From contig NZ_JACXZT010000019.1 in assembly GCF_014779595.1 (NCBI RefSeq), positions 1,480,545 through 1,544,544 of the forward strand: 64,000 bases of DNA. The letters are read 5' to 3'. The stretch's first letter is position 1. The number at the start of each line of letters is the position of its first letter. A program made the translations under genes and the position numbers. This DNA comes from Halomonas sp. ML-15. GTDB lineage: Bacteria; Pseudomonadota; Gammaproteobacteria; Pseudomonadales; Halomonadaceae. Shown here in pieces: positions 1 to 8,460 of the stretch. The notes beneath the pieces were generated by a model, which made no database searches, was not told where the DNA came from, and was given only the letters and a program-made list of their open reading frames with translations.

Positions 1-90
1 TTCAGCCTCTACGGCGCCGACCAGGCGCTGCCGCTGGCCGCCGACCAGTGCCGTCGCACCAGCCAGCAGCCAGAGGATTTCTTTGACTAG
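1..90 (+). CDS. C-terminal fragment of an unrecognised protein
   Basis: An open frame enters from the left edge and ends at a TAG at 88-90, giving 29 residues ending in PEDFFD. The start lies outside the window and the fragment is too short to assign to a family. It converges on and overlaps by a few bases the end of the TRAP permease gene on the other strand. The tight convergent junction and the high-GC codon use support a real gene end, but nothing more can be said. Confidence 0.4.
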   Translation, partial: FSLYGADQALPLAADQCRRTSQQPEDFFD

Positions 91-1391
91 CGATTCATCG
101 CCTGGGGCAGATAGAGCGCAATCTCCGGGAACAGGTGCATCAGCGCGATGGACAGCATCATCAGCAGAAAGAACGGCAGCGTGGCCTTGGTGATGGTCAG
201 GATGTCCTTGCCGGTAAGCCCCTGGATCACGAACAGGTTGAAGCCCACCGGCGGGGTGATCTGCGACATCTCCACCACCACGACCAGATAGATACCGAAC
301 CAGATCAGGTCGAAACCGGCGGCGCTGACCAGCGGCATCAGAATGGCCGTTACCAGCAGAATCAGCGAGATGCCGTCGAGGAAACAGCCCATTACCAACA
401 GCAGCAGGGTCAGCATGATCAGCAGCAGGGTCGGCGACAGTCCCATCTCGCCGATGGCGCGGGCCAGTTCCATCGGCACCTGGGTAAAGCCCATCGCCGA
501 GGTCAGGAAGGAGGCGCCGGCGATGATGAAGGCGATCATGCAGGCCGTGCGCACTGCCGCAAACAGCGAATCCTTGAGGGTGGCCATACTGAAGCTGCCG
601 GTGAGGCGTGCGATGACGATGGACAGCACCACGCCCACCGCTGCCGCCTCGGTGGGCGACGCCAACCCGCCATAGATCGATACGATGATACCGCCGATCA
701 GCAGCAGAATCGGCACCAGTGACCAGGTGTTGCGCAGCTTCTCGACGAAGCTCATCGACGGCTCATCGTAGCCGGTGAGCCCCTCGCGCTTGCCCTTGAG
801 CAGCGACCACAGGATCAGGTAGGTCATGAACAGCGAGAGAATCATCAGCCCCGGGCCGATGCCGGCCATGAACAGGCGCGAGATCGACTGCTCGGTGACC
901 ACGCCATAGACGATCAGCACGATCGACGGCGGAATCAGCAGCCCCAGGGTCGAGGCACTGGCCAGGGTGCCGATGGCCATATTGCTGTCATAGCCGCGGC
1001 GCTCCAGCTCCGGCAGGGTCATCTTGCCCACCGTGGCGCAGGTCGCCGCCGATGAGCCGCACACCGCCGCGAACATGCCGCTGCCGATGATATTGGTGTG
1101 CAGCAGTCGGCCCGGCAGGCGATTGAGCCACGGCGACAGGCCGCGGAACATGTTATCGGCGAGCCCGGAGCGGAACAGGATCTCGCCCATCCAGATGAAC
1201 ATCGGCAAGGCGGTAAGATCCCAGCCGTAGCTGGCACCCCAGAAATCCGAGGCGAGGATAGGCCCCGGCGAGAAGGGGCTGAAGAATTCCAGCGCGACCC
1301 AGGCGGTGCCGATCAGCGCGAAGGCGATCCACACCCCACTGCCGAGCAGCACCGCCAGGGTAACAATGGTAGCCAGACTCAGTATCAACAC
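87..1391 (-). CDS. TRAP transporter large permease (DctM family)
   Basis: A 434-residue, very hydrophobic protein with about a dozen predicted membrane helices, the usual size for the DctM/large subunit of tripartite ATP-independent periplasmic transporters. The family pairs with a small DctQ subunit to drive sodium-coupled uptake of organic acids delivered by a periplasmic binding protein. Visible family features include the segment CGSSAATCATVGKM near residue 110 and SASTLGLLIPPS near residue 150. The start is GTG at 1391 with GGAG about ten bases upstream. It is the last gene of a DctP-DctQ-DctM operon on the minus strand, 30 bp after DctQ. Substrate is not determined by sequence alone; the adjacent LysR and pxpABC genes suggest an organic or amino acid such as 5-oxoproline (inference). 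Confidence 0.93.
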   Translation of the reverse strand: MLILSLATIVTLAVLLGSGVWIAFALIGTAWVALEFFSPFSPGPILASDFWGASYGWDLTALPMFIWMGEILFRSGLADNMFRGLSPWLNRLPGRLLHTNIIGSGMFAAVCGSSAATCATVGKMTLPELERRGYDSNMAIGTLASASTLGLLIPPSIVLIVYGVVTEQSISRLFMAGIGPGLMILSLFMTYLILWSLLKGKREGLTGYDEPSMSFVEKLRNTWSLVPILLLIGGIIVSIYGGLASPTEAAAVGVVLSIVIARLTGSFSMATLKDSLFAAVRTACMIAFIIAGASFLTSAMGFTQVPMELARAIGEMGLSPTLLLIMLTLLLLVMGCFLDGISLILLVTAILMPLVSAAGFDLIWFGIYLVVVVEMSQITPPVGFNLFVIQGLTGKDILTITKATLPFFLLMMLSIALMHLFPEIALYLPQAMNR

Positions 1392-1421
1392 GAGGGTGTC
1401 TCCAGAATAGCGGGCATGGGC

Positions 1422-1985
1422 TCAGCGCACCTCGCTGTCGTCGGTGGCGGTGGCTTCACGAAAGCTCGAGGGGTCGCGGGCGGCGATGCGCAGCGCCATC
1501 AGCAGCGCCTCGCCCAGGGCCAGACACAGCAGGCCGACGCTACTCGCCAGCACGGTCTGAGGAATCCACAGCGGGATCGACAAGAAGCCCGATGAGACGT
1601 CGTTGTACTGCAGGCTCTCGCGGGCCAGCTCGATCAAGCCGTAGCAGAGCAGCAGGCTGATCGCCAGGGCCACGATCAGGCCGAACACCTCGAACCACAC
1701 GCGTATGGCCGAGGGTAGGCGCGAGATCAGCAGGGTGACGCGAATATGGGCGTGGTGCACGAAGGTGTAGGCCAGCCCCAGGAAGGTCGCCCCGACCAGC
1801 AGGTAGGCGGCAATCTCGGAGACCCCGGTGATGCTCAACCCCAGCCGGCGCAGGCCGACCAGCACCAGCAGCGCGTCGACCACCCGGAAGGTGACCTGCA
1901 GCGCCACCAGGGTGCAGATCAGCACCATGCACGCCGCCGCCCCCCAGGCCCCGAGGCGATAGAGTTTGTCGAATTTGAAGGTCAT
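1422..1985 (-). CDS. TRAP transporter small permease (DctQ family)
   Basis: A 187-residue protein with four predicted membrane helices, as expected for the small DctQ subunit that joins the large permease in the inner membrane. The start chosen is the ATG at 1985 (MTFKFDKLYR), which gives a standard-length DctQ protein. An upstream in-frame start at 2060 would add 25 residues that look non-coding and leave only 3 bp to the binding-protein gene. The gene sits between the TRAP binding protein and the large permease in the usual operon order. Its C-terminal tail is short and hydrophilic, as in other members. Confidence 0.88.
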   Translation of the reverse strand: MTFKFDKLYRLGAWGAAACMVLICTLVALQVTFRVVDALLVLVGLRRLGLSITGVSEIAAYLLVGATFLGLAYTFVHHAHIRVTLLISRLPSAIRVWFEVFGLIVALAISLLLCYGLIELARESLQYNDVSSGFLSIPLWIPQTVLASSVGLLCLALGEALLMALRIAARDPSSFREATATDDSEVR

Positions 1986-2063
1986 GGTCGCAGTCTCGAT
2001 GCATGCGTGGGCAAGGCGGGGCGGCGACAGGATCGCCGCCCCGACAGGCAGACTCGCCAAGGC

Positions 2064-3053
2064 TTAGTCGTCGAGCCCGGCGCGGTAATCCTCGAGCACC
2101 TGCTGGGCGTCGTCGCTGGCGCGCTCCAGCCAGTCTTCGAACAGCTTGTCACCGGCCGCCTGCAGCGCCGCCGCCACCGCGTCGTTGGGCTCGGAGATGG
2201 TGATGCCGTTCTCCTCGAGCACACCAGCACTCTCGGCGGCGTCATCACGGCTCATCTGCCAGCCACGCTCTTCGGCGCGCGCCGCCGCCTCGAGCACCGC
2301 CTCCTGGGTCGCCTCGTCGAGGCCGTCGAAGGCGCGCTGATTGATGAAGATGATGTTCTTGGGCAGCCACAGATTGGCATCGGTGTAGTGGTCGACGTAG
2401 TCCCAGGCGGTCATCGAGTTGCCGGTGGAGACCGAGGTAATCATGGCATCCACGCGCCCGGTGCTGAAGGCGGTGGGGATGTCCGACTCTTCGGTCTCGG
2501 TGGGGCTACCGCCGAGATTCTGCACGAAGCGCTGGGTATTGATGTTGGGCGCCCGCACCCGCAGGCCTTCGAACTGCGCCGGATCGGTGAGTTCGTCGGC
2601 GGTATAGATGCCCTGGGACGGCCATGCCACGGCGTACAGCGGCATGAGACCCTCGGCGGCGAACAGCTCGGTGACCAGCGGCTTGGTGGCCTCCCACAGC
2701 GCAATGGCTTCGTCGTAGCTGCCGGCCACCCCGGGCAGGGTGTCGACTTCGAAGATCGGGTCGTCGTTGGAGAGCACCGACATGAACACTTCGCCGGCCT
2801 CGATGGTGCCGCGCCGCACCGACGACTTGATCTCGCCGTGAGCGACCAGTGAGCCGCCGCTGTGCACGTTAATGGTCAGCTCACCGTCGGTGGCCTCGGC
2901 CACGTCCTCGGCGAACTGATTGGTGTTCTGGGTATGGAAGCTGGCATCGCCATAGGGCGTGGCCATGGTCCACTCGGCGGCCTGGGCGGTAGCGGCGGCA
3001 GCAAGGCTGCAGGCGGTGACCAGCAGTAGCGGGGATGCAATCGTCTTGTGCAT
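2064..3053 (-). CDS. TRAP transporter substrate-binding protein (DctP family)
   Basis: A 329-residue periplasmic binding protein that would capture the substrate and hand it to the DctQM permease. The start is ATG at 3053, preceded by AAGAGG; it opens with a signal peptide (MHKTIASPLLLV..., cleavage after AQAA near residue 23). DctP features are visible: the WTMATPYG start of the mature protein, GEIKSSVRRGTIEAGEVF near residue 85, and the arginine-bearing segment GLRVRAPN that in this family binds the substrate carboxylate. The open frame continues upstream to 3506, but that part overlaps the LysR gene in another frame and is not a plausible N terminus. First gene of the TRAP operon, 35 bp downstream of the LysR gene on the same strand. 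Confidence 0.92.
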   Translation of the reverse strand: MHKTIASPLLLVTACSLAAAATAQAAEWTMATPYGDASFHTQNTNQFAEDVAEATDGELTINVHSGGSLVAHGEIKSSVRRGTIEAGEVFMSVLSNDDPIFEVDTLPGVAGSYDEAIALWEATKPLVTELFAAEGLMPLYAVAWPSQGIYTADELTDPAQFEGLRVRAPNINTQRFVQNLGGSPTETEESDIPTAFSTGRVDAMITSVSTGNSMTAWDYVDHYTDANLWLPKNIIFINQRAFDGLDEATQEAVLEAAARAEERGWQMSRDDAAESAGVLEENGITISEPNDAVAAALQAAGDKLFEDWLERASDDAQQVLEDYRAGLDD

Positions 3054-3088
3054 GGTGAAAGACCTCTTGTTCACGTTGATGGTCGTAC

Positions 3089-4057
3089 TCAGGATGTGGA
3101 GGACGCCGGATCGGGACGAACCCAGCGTACTGCGAAGGCGGAATCCGCCATGTCGTCGCGGCGTGCCTCGGCGTAGGCAGCAGCGCACTGCTGTGCCAGT
3201 TGCCCAACGCCGCGACAGAAACGTGGGTGATTGGCCTGGCGCCAAATCACATCGTAGTGCATGGCCGGTAGCGGCACCGGCAGCGCCAGGCGATAGAGCG
3301 CGCCACGACGCCACTCGTCGAGTACCGTGGCCACCGGCAAGGCGCCAATCCCCAGCCCTTCCATGGTCATCCGTGCAATAGTCATCAGCGTATTCACGCT
3401 GTGAATGCGCGGGCTCTGCAGCCCCCGATCGGCAAGATAATCGACCAGCTCTGTATAGGGCCGGGCCTGCTTGCCGAACGATATAAACGGCAGCTTGGTC
3501 ATCCAATCGTCCGGATTGCCACCCAAGCTTTTGGCATGCTGGGGAGAGACAAACATGCCCATTTCATAGGGATCAAGTGGCATCTGTTCGATCTGATCGC
3601 TTGGCAAATATCCGTTCATTGCCAGCAGGATATCCAGCTCATTGCCAATCAGCCGCTGATTGACCGCCGGTGAATAATCCACCGTCAGCTCGATGGTCAA
3701 GCGCGGATAGCGCTCGGTCAGACGACGCATAAAATCAGGGAACCAGCTGTGGGCAATCGTCTCGATAGTGCCCAGCCTCAGTGGCGCAGAAAAGGCGTCA
3801 TCAGTGTCGAACAGGGCCATGGCTTCATCGCGCTGTTCAAGCATACGTTCAGCATGTAGAAAAAATTCTCGACCACGCATGGTCGGCTGAATAGGGCGCA
3901 TCGAACGCTCCAACAGCAGCTCCCCCACCGTTCCTTCAAGCCGTGAAATACGCTCGGAAACAGACGGTTGAGTCAGGTGAAGCCTGGCAGCCGCCTTGCG
4001 AAAGGAGCCTAGCTTTACCGCCCAGACGAAGGCTTCAAGTTCCTTGAAATCGAGCAT
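3089..4057 (-). CDS. LysR family transcriptional regulator
   Basis: A 322-residue LysR-type regulator. The winged-helix DNA-binding domain is at residues 1-60 (MLDFKELEAFVWAVKLGSFR, then LTQPSVSERISRLE as the recognition helix) and is followed by a periplasmic-binding-like effector domain. It is transcribed in the same direction as the TRAP genes, with its end 35 bp before the DctP start, and diverges from pxpABC across a 338-bp gap. The position suggests control of the TRAP operon, pxpABC, or both, in response to the imported compound (inference). The gap holds an 8-bp inverted repeat that could be its operator. The final 25 or so residues are rich in Ser, Asp and Arg and poorly conserved in style. 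Confidence 0.9.
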   Translation of the reverse strand: MLDFKELEAFVWAVKLGSFRKAAARLHLTQPSVSERISRLEGTVGELLLERSMRPIQPTMRGREFFLHAERMLEQRDEAMALFDTDDAFSAPLRLGTIETIAHSWFPDFMRRLTERYPRLTIELTVDYSPAVNQRLIGNELDILLAMNGYLPSDQIEQMPLDPYEMGMFVSPQHAKSLGGNPDDWMTKLPFISFGKQARPYTELVDYLADRGLQSPRIHSVNTLMTIARMTMEGLGIGALPVATVLDEWRRGALYRLALPVPLPAMHYDVIWRQANHPRFCRGVGQLAQQCAAAYAEARRDDMADSAFAVRWVRPDPASSTS

Positions 4058-4395
4058 ATTGCCGAGCTCGTCTCAGGCCTTGGGGTGCGAATAAAGAGAA
4101 GAATGGTCTATTGAGTTCATCTGTTACTCCACGGCTAGCGCTAAACAAGTGGATGCTTTTATTGGCTCAAGCTCCACCGCTTCGCTAACACTTGTTGTTG
4201 ATGTTGTGAGAAGTCACGCTCATCAATTGATAATCCTATCGCGCCTCGACGTCAACCATTTTTCCACCTAATAACAACATGATAGGAGCTGCCGATATTC
4301 GATATCGCCAAAAACGATTGGCACTCGACGAATCGAATTCATATATTGGAGTCCACTTCGAGAAATATTTGCCTTCAATAATAACAGGAGTCCTC
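4058..4395. promoter_or_regulatory. Divergent control region between LysR gene and pxpA
   Basis: This 338-bp gap separates two divergent transcription units and is AT-richer than its surroundings. It contains a perfect 8-bp inverted repeat, AACAAGTG at 4144-4151 and CACTTGTT at 4189-4196, with 37 bp between arms; LysR operators are often interrupted palindromes, although this spacing is longer than the usual T-N11-A core. A good ribosome binding site, AGGAG at 4386-4390, precedes pxpA. No gene is visible in the gap. Confidence 0.45.
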
Positions 4396-5148
4396 ATGGC
4401 CATCCCCCTGCTCAACTGTGACATGGGCGAAAGCTTCGGCAACTGGACCCTGGGCATGGACGCCGACGCCATGCCCTATGTCGACTGCGCCAACATCGCC
4501 TGCGGCTTCCACGCCTCCGACCCCCACGTGATGCGCCGCACCGTGGCACTGGCCGTCGAGCACGGGGTGCGCATCGGCGCCCATCCCGGCTACCCCGACC
4601 TGATGGGCTTCGGTCGCCGCTCCATGGCCTGTACCCCCGCAGAAGCCGAAGACCTGGTGCTCTACCAGGTCGGCGCGCTGGCCGGCATCTGCCAGGCCGA
4701 GGGCGCCCGACTGCACTACATCAAACCCCACGGCGCGCTGTATAACGATATGGCCCGCGATCCGGCGCTGCTCGAGGGCGTGATGCGCGCCGTGCGCGCC
4801 TACGATCCGGCGCTGCCGCTGATGCTGATGTCCACCGCCGATCCTGCGCCGAGCCGCCAGCTGGCCGCGCAGATGGGGGTGACGATCTGGTTCGAGACCT
4901 TCGCCGACCGCGCCTACGACGGTAACGGCCACCTGGCGTCCCGGCGCCTGCCGAATGCGGTGCATCACGATCAGGCCACCATCGTCGCCCAGGCCGTGGC
5001 GCTGGCCAAGGGCGAGCCGCTCACCGCCCTCGACGGTACCGTCCTGCAACTGCCCAGCGATACCCTCTGCGTGCACGGCGACAATCCCGAATCGGTGGCC
5101 GCGGTGCGCGCCATTCGCGAGGCCTTCCAGACGCTGGAGCAGGCGTGA
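4396..5148 (+). CDS. pxpA: 5-oxoprolinase subunit PxpA (LamB/YcsF family)
   Basis: A 250-residue protein of the LamB/YcsF family, now known as the PxpA subunit of the prokaryotic ATP-dependent 5-oxoprolinase, which opens 5-oxoproline (pyroglutamate) to glutamate together with PxpB and PxpC in the cytoplasm. Family motifs are clear: [11 protein letters not shown] at residues 7-17, CGFHASDP near 35, GAHPGYPD near 60 and KPHGALYND near 110. The start is the ATG at 4396 with AGGAG at 4386-4390; the frame extends upstream without conservation. It is the first gene of a translationally coupled pxpABC operon, with the next start overlapping its stop. Its role beside a TRAP importer suggests scavenging of 5-oxoproline or a related cyclic amide (inference). 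Confidence 0.94.
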   Translation: MAIPLLNCDMGESFGNWTLGMDADAMPYVDCANIACGFHASDPHVMRRTVALAVEHGVRIGAHPGYPDLMGFGRRSMACTPAEAEDLVLYQVGALAGICQAEGARLHYIKPHGALYNDMARDPALLEGVMRAVRAYDPALPLMLMSTADPAPSRQLAAQMGVTIWFETFADRAYDGNGHLASRRLPNAVHHDQATIVAQAVALAKGEPLTALDGTVLQLPSDTLCVHGDNPESVAAVRAIREAFQTLEQA

Positions 5149-5846
5149 CGCCGCGTATCGACACCACCGCCATGGACGCCCTGATGGTGCGGCTGTTCGA
5201 CGCCATCGACGAAACCAACATGGCCTGGGTCATGGCCGCCGATCGCGCCCTGCGCGAGGCCTTCGGCGAGGCGCTGATCGACCTGGTACCCTCCTATACC
5301 ACTCTGCTGGTGCACTACGACTGCCAACGGCTCGGACACCGCGAGGCCCGTACCCGCATTTTCCAGGCTCTGGATGGCCTGCAGCCCGCCGATACCCAGA
5401 GCGGGCAGCTTCACGAGATCCCGGTGTGGTATGACGAGAGCGTCGGCCCTGAGCTGCCGCGGGTCGCGCAGCGCGCCGGGATCGACGTCGAGTCGGTGAT
5501 CGCACGCCACTGCAGCCACGACTACTGCGTGTTCGCGCTGGGCTTCGCTCCCGGCTACGGCTTCATGGGGCTGGTCGACGAGGCGTTGGCCACCCCGCGC
5601 CTGCAAACACCGCGACGCAAGGTGGTCGCCGGCAGCGTCGGCATCGCCGACCGTCAGACGGCGATCTATCCGCTGCTCTCCCCCGGCGGCTGGAATATCC
5701 TCGGCCGCACCGCAGTGCCGCTGTTCGAGCATGCGCGACGCGGCGAGCCGCTGCTGTGTCCCGGCGACCGCGTCCGCTTCAAGGCCGTCTCCCGCGCCGA
5801 GTTCGAAGCCGACGGCGGCGACACAACCCCCCTGGAGGAGCGCTAA
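5145..5846 (+). CDS. pxpB: 5-oxoprolinase subunit PxpB (KipI family)
   Basis: A 233-residue KipI-family (AHS1 domain) protein, the PxpB subunit of 5-oxoprolinase. The diagnostic stretch around residues 125-195 reads [10 protein letters not shown], then [14 protein letters not shown] and [11 protein letters not shown], as in Bacillus KipI and E. coli PxpB. It starts with GTG at 5145, whose bases overlap the pxpA stop (GTGA), so translation is probably coupled. The product acts with PxpC, which begins on the last base of this gene. In Bacillus the homologous KipI was first described as an inhibitor of the sporulation kinase KinA; here the metabolic role is far more likely. Confidence 0.93.
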   Translation: MTPRIDTTAMDALMVRLFDAIDETNMAWVMAADRALREAFGEALIDLVPSYTTLLVHYDCQRLGHREARTRIFQALDGLQPADTQSGQLHEIPVWYDESVGPELPRVAQRAGIDVESVIARHCSHDYCVFALGFAPGYGFMGLVDEALATPRLQTPRRKVVAGSVGIADRQTAIYPLLSPGGWNILGRTAVPLFEHARRGEPLLCPGDRVRFKAVSRAEFEADGGDTTPLEER

Positions 5847-6784
5847 TGAGCCAGACGTCTAGCGGTATCGTCGTCAAGCAGGCCGGTCCGCTGGCGCTGG
5901 TGCAGGACGCCGGGCGTTTCGGCGTGCGCCACCTGGGGGTGACCCAGGGCGGCGCCGCCGACTGGATCTCCTTTCGCTGGGCTAACTGGTTGCTCGGCAA
6001 CCCCCTCGACAGTGCCGCCCTGGAAATCGTCATGGGCGGCGGCCTGACCCTCGAGGTGGAGCGCGCCACCCGGCTGGCCCTGGCCGGCGCCGACCTTGGC
6101 GCGACCCTCGACGACCAGCCGCTAGCGCCCGGCACCAGCTTCACCGTGCGTTCCGGCCAGCGGCTGGTGTTCCGTCAGCCGCTGGCCGGACTGCGCGCCT
6201 ACCTGGCGTTCCCCGGCGGACTCGATGCACCTGAGGTGCTGGGCAGCCGCGCCTGTACCGCCCGCGAGCGCTTGGGCGGCCTGCACGACGATGGCCAGCC
6301 GTTGATCGTCGGCGACCGCCTGACGTGGCCCGGCAAGGCAGCCGCCGAGCGCCAACTGCCTGAGGGCCTGGGACCGCGCATGCCCGAGCCGGGCTGCCGC
6401 CTGGCTCTAGTGCCCGGCGCGCAGATCGCCCACTTCAGCGGCGCCAGCCTCTATCGCGCCTTCAATATGGCGTGGCGGGTCGACAACCGCGCCGACCGCA
6501 TGGGCGTGCGCCTCACCGGGCCGGTGCTGCGCTGTTCCCTGCCTGGCATGGTGTCGGAGGGTATCCCCCTGGGCGCGGTGCAGGTGCCCGCCGACGGTCA
6601 GCCCATCGTGCTGCTCAATGACCGCCAGACCATCGGCGGCTACCCGCGCCTGGGCGCCCTCACCCCCGGCGCCTGCGCCAGCCTCGCCCAGTGCCTGCCA
6701 GGCAGCGAGGTGCGCCTCGCACCGCTGACCCCGAGCCAGGCGCAGGAGGCGCATCTGCGCCAGCTAAGAGCCTGGAAGTCTTGA
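5846..6784 (+). CDS. pxpC: 5-oxoprolinase subunit PxpC (biotin-dependent carboxylase-like, AHS2)
   Basis: A 312-residue AHS2-domain (KipA) protein that completes the PxpABC 5-oxoprolinase. The N terminus shows QDAGRFGVRHLGVTQGG at about residues 19-35, the family's best conserved segment, and the C-terminal half has the usual NRADRMGVRL and GGYPRLG motifs. The ATG at 5846 overlaps the pxpB stop (TAATG), preceded by GGAGGAG. It is the last gene of the operon; a 192-bp AT-rich spacer follows before the ABC transporter genes. Length and domain content match stand-alone PxpC rather than fused PxpB-PxpC forms. Confidence 0.93.
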   Translation: MSQTSSGIVVKQAGPLALVQDAGRFGVRHLGVTQGGAADWISFRWANWLLGNPLDSAALEIVMGGGLTLEVERATRLALAGADLGATLDDQPLAPGTSFTVRSGQRLVFRQPLAGLRAYLAFPGGLDAPEVLGSRACTARERLGGLHDDGQPLIVGDRLTWPGKAAAERQLPEGLGPRMPEPGCRLALVPGAQIAHFSGASLYRAFNMAWRVDNRADRMGVRLTGPVLRCSLPGMVSEGIPLGAVQVPADGQPIVLLNDRQTIGGYPRLGALTPGACASLAQCLPGSEVRLAPLTPSQAQEAHLRQLRAWKS

Positions 6785-6976
6785 TATTTTTATTACATTT
6801 CAATGATTTATAGAAAGCTCCGCAAACCGCCCCGCTATCTCGATGTGGGTTTCGGATAGTTTGTCGTGCGCTATGGTCATGGCGAAAACGCCGTCCATGC
6901 ACCATAACTGAAGGGCCGGGTGAACCCGCCCGGCGGCCAATACGCACCGATAACGACAATAGCGGCGGAGCCTGTG

Positions 6977-7732
6977 ATGCCAGAGGCAATCATCGAGACC
7001 ACCGGCTTGACCAAGAGCTTCAAGGGATTCAAGGCGGTCAACGACATTTCATTTCAGGTGCTGCCGGGCACCATCCACGCCATGATCGGCGCCAACGGCG
7101 CCGGCAAGACGACCTGTTTCAATCTTCTGACCAAGTTCCTGCGCCCCACCAGCGGCCAGATTCTGTTCAAGGGCCAGGATATCACCGCCCTCAAGCCGGA
7201 TCAGATCGCCCGCCTGGGCCTGGTGCGCTCGTTCCAGATCTCGGCGGTATTCGGCCGCCTGACCGCGCTGGAGAACGTCAAGCTGGCGCTGCAACGCCAC
7301 CGCGGCGAGTCCTACGACTTCTGGGGCTCGCACCGCCGCCTCGACCATCAGCGCGAACGCGCCGAGGCGCTGCTCGACGACGTCGGCCTGGGCGATGAGG
7401 TGGACACCCCAGCCGCCGAACTGCCCTATGGCCGCAAGCGCGCCCTGGAGCTGGCCACCACTTTGGCGCTGGATCCGCAGGTGATGCTGCTCGACGAGCC
7501 GCTGGCCGGCATGGGCACCGAAGACGTGGGTCGCATTGCCGCCCTGATCCGTCGCGTGGCCGAGGGGCGCACCGTGCTGATGGTGGAGCACAATCTCGGG
7601 GTGGTGGCCGAGCTTTGCGACCGCATTACCGTGCTGGCCCGCGGCGAAGTGCTGGTGGAGGGCGACTACGCCACGGTGTCCAAGGATCCGCGAGTCATCG
7701 AATCCTATATCGGAGGGGCCGCCCATGGCTGA
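6977..7732 (+). CDS. Branched-chain-type ABC transporter ATP-binding protein (LivG-like)
   Basis: A 251-residue ABC ATPase of the LivG type, energising import by the permeases encoded at 10743-12646. Visible motifs: Walker A GANGAGKTT near residue 38, the signature-equivalent LPYGRKRALELA near 153, Walker B VMLLDEPLAG near 173 and the switch histidine in MVEHNLGVV near 208. The ATG at 6977 is chosen because GGAG lies at 6967-6970 and family N termini begin just before the ETTGLTKSF strand; an upstream ATG at 6920 adds 19 unlike residues. It overlaps the second ATPase gene by 8 bp. The binding protein and permeases lie after an AraC gene, so the transporter is split into two plus-strand blocks. 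Confidence 0.9.
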   Translation: MPEAIIETTGLTKSFKGFKAVNDISFQVLPGTIHAMIGANGAGKTTCFNLLTKFLRPTSGQILFKGQDITALKPDQIARLGLVRSFQISAVFGRLTALENVKLALQRHRGESYDFWGSHRRLDHQRERAEALLDDVGLGDEVDTPAAELPYGRKRALELATTLALDPQVMLLDEPLAGMGTEDVGRIAALIRRVAEGRTVLMVEHNLGVVAELCDRITVLARGEVLVEGDYATVSKDPRVIESYIGGAAHG

Positions 7733-8453
7733 AGCAGCGCTCGATCAGCAGCCCGCAACGATGCTCAGCATTCGCGGCTTGAACGCCTGGTACGGCGAGA
7801 GCCACGTGCTGCACGGCATCGATCTCGAGGTCCCCGAAGGCCAGGTGGTGACGCTGCTGGGGCGCAACGGCGCCGGCAAATCCACCACCCTGAAGTCGAT
7901 CATGGGCCTCGTCCCCAGACGCGAGGGCAGCATTCGCCTGCAGGGCGCCGAGACCATTGCCCAACGCTCCTTCAAGATCGCCCGCCAGGGGATCGCCTTC
8001 TGCCCCGAGGATCGCGGTATCTACGCCACCCTCGACGTGCGCGAGAATCTCGAGCTGCCGCGGCGCATCAATGCCAGCGGTCTGTCCACAGATCAGATCC
8101 TCGATCTTTTCCCCAACCTGCGCGAACGCCTGCACAGCCCCGGCTCCAAGCTCTCCGGAGGCGAGCAGCAGATGCTGGCCATCGGCCGCATCTTGCGCAC
8201 CGGGGCACGCTTCCTGCTCCTCGACGAGCCCACCGAAGGCCTGGCACCGGCCATCGTCGAGCAGATCGGCAACACCATTCGCCATCTCAAGGAGCAGGGC
8301 TACACCATCCTGCTGGTGGAGCAGAACCTGCGCTTCGCGATGTCGCTGGCCGACCACCACTACCTGGTCGATCACGGTCAGGTAGTGGCCAGCTACGACC
8401 GCCAGAGCGTCGAACACAACGCCGATGCACTGTTGGCTCGGCTCGGCGTCTAG
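7725..8453 (+). CDS. Branched-chain-type ABC transporter ATP-binding protein (LivF-like)
   Basis: A 242-residue ABC ATPase of the LivF type. Motifs: Walker A GRNGAGKST near residue 46, signature LSGGEQQMLAIGR near 144, Walker B FLLLDEPTEGLAP near 164, and the H-loop region LLVEQNLRFA near 198. The gene overlaps the upstream LivG-like gene by 8 bp, so the two ATPases are translationally coupled and probably form the heterodimer of one importer. Its stop lies 7 bp from the end of the convergent AraC gene. The family includes importers of amino acids, amides and urea; the substrate here is unknown. Confidence 0.91.
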   Translation: MAEAALDQQPATMLSIRGLNAWYGESHVLHGIDLEVPEGQVVTLLGRNGAGKSTTLKSIMGLVPRREGSIRLQGAETIAQRSFKIARQGIAFCPEDRGIYATLDVRENLELPRRINASGLSTDQILDLFPNLRERLHSPGSKLSGGEQQMLAIGRILRTGARFLLLDEPTEGLAPAIVEQIGNTIRHLKEQGYTILLVEQNLRFAMSLADHHYLVDHGQVVASYDRQSVEHNADALLARLGV

Positions 8454-8460
8454 CCGGGCG

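Noticed and set aside
1746..2852. Long open frames antisense to the TRAP genes, such as 1746-2852
   Set aside because: Composition is Gly/His/Gln/Arg-rich with no family features; it mirrors the high-GC codon pattern of the real minus-strand genes.
3054..3506. N-terminal extension of the DctP protein by about 150 residues
   Set aside because: The extension lies in the LysR coding region, is unlike DctP and would bury a good signal peptide.
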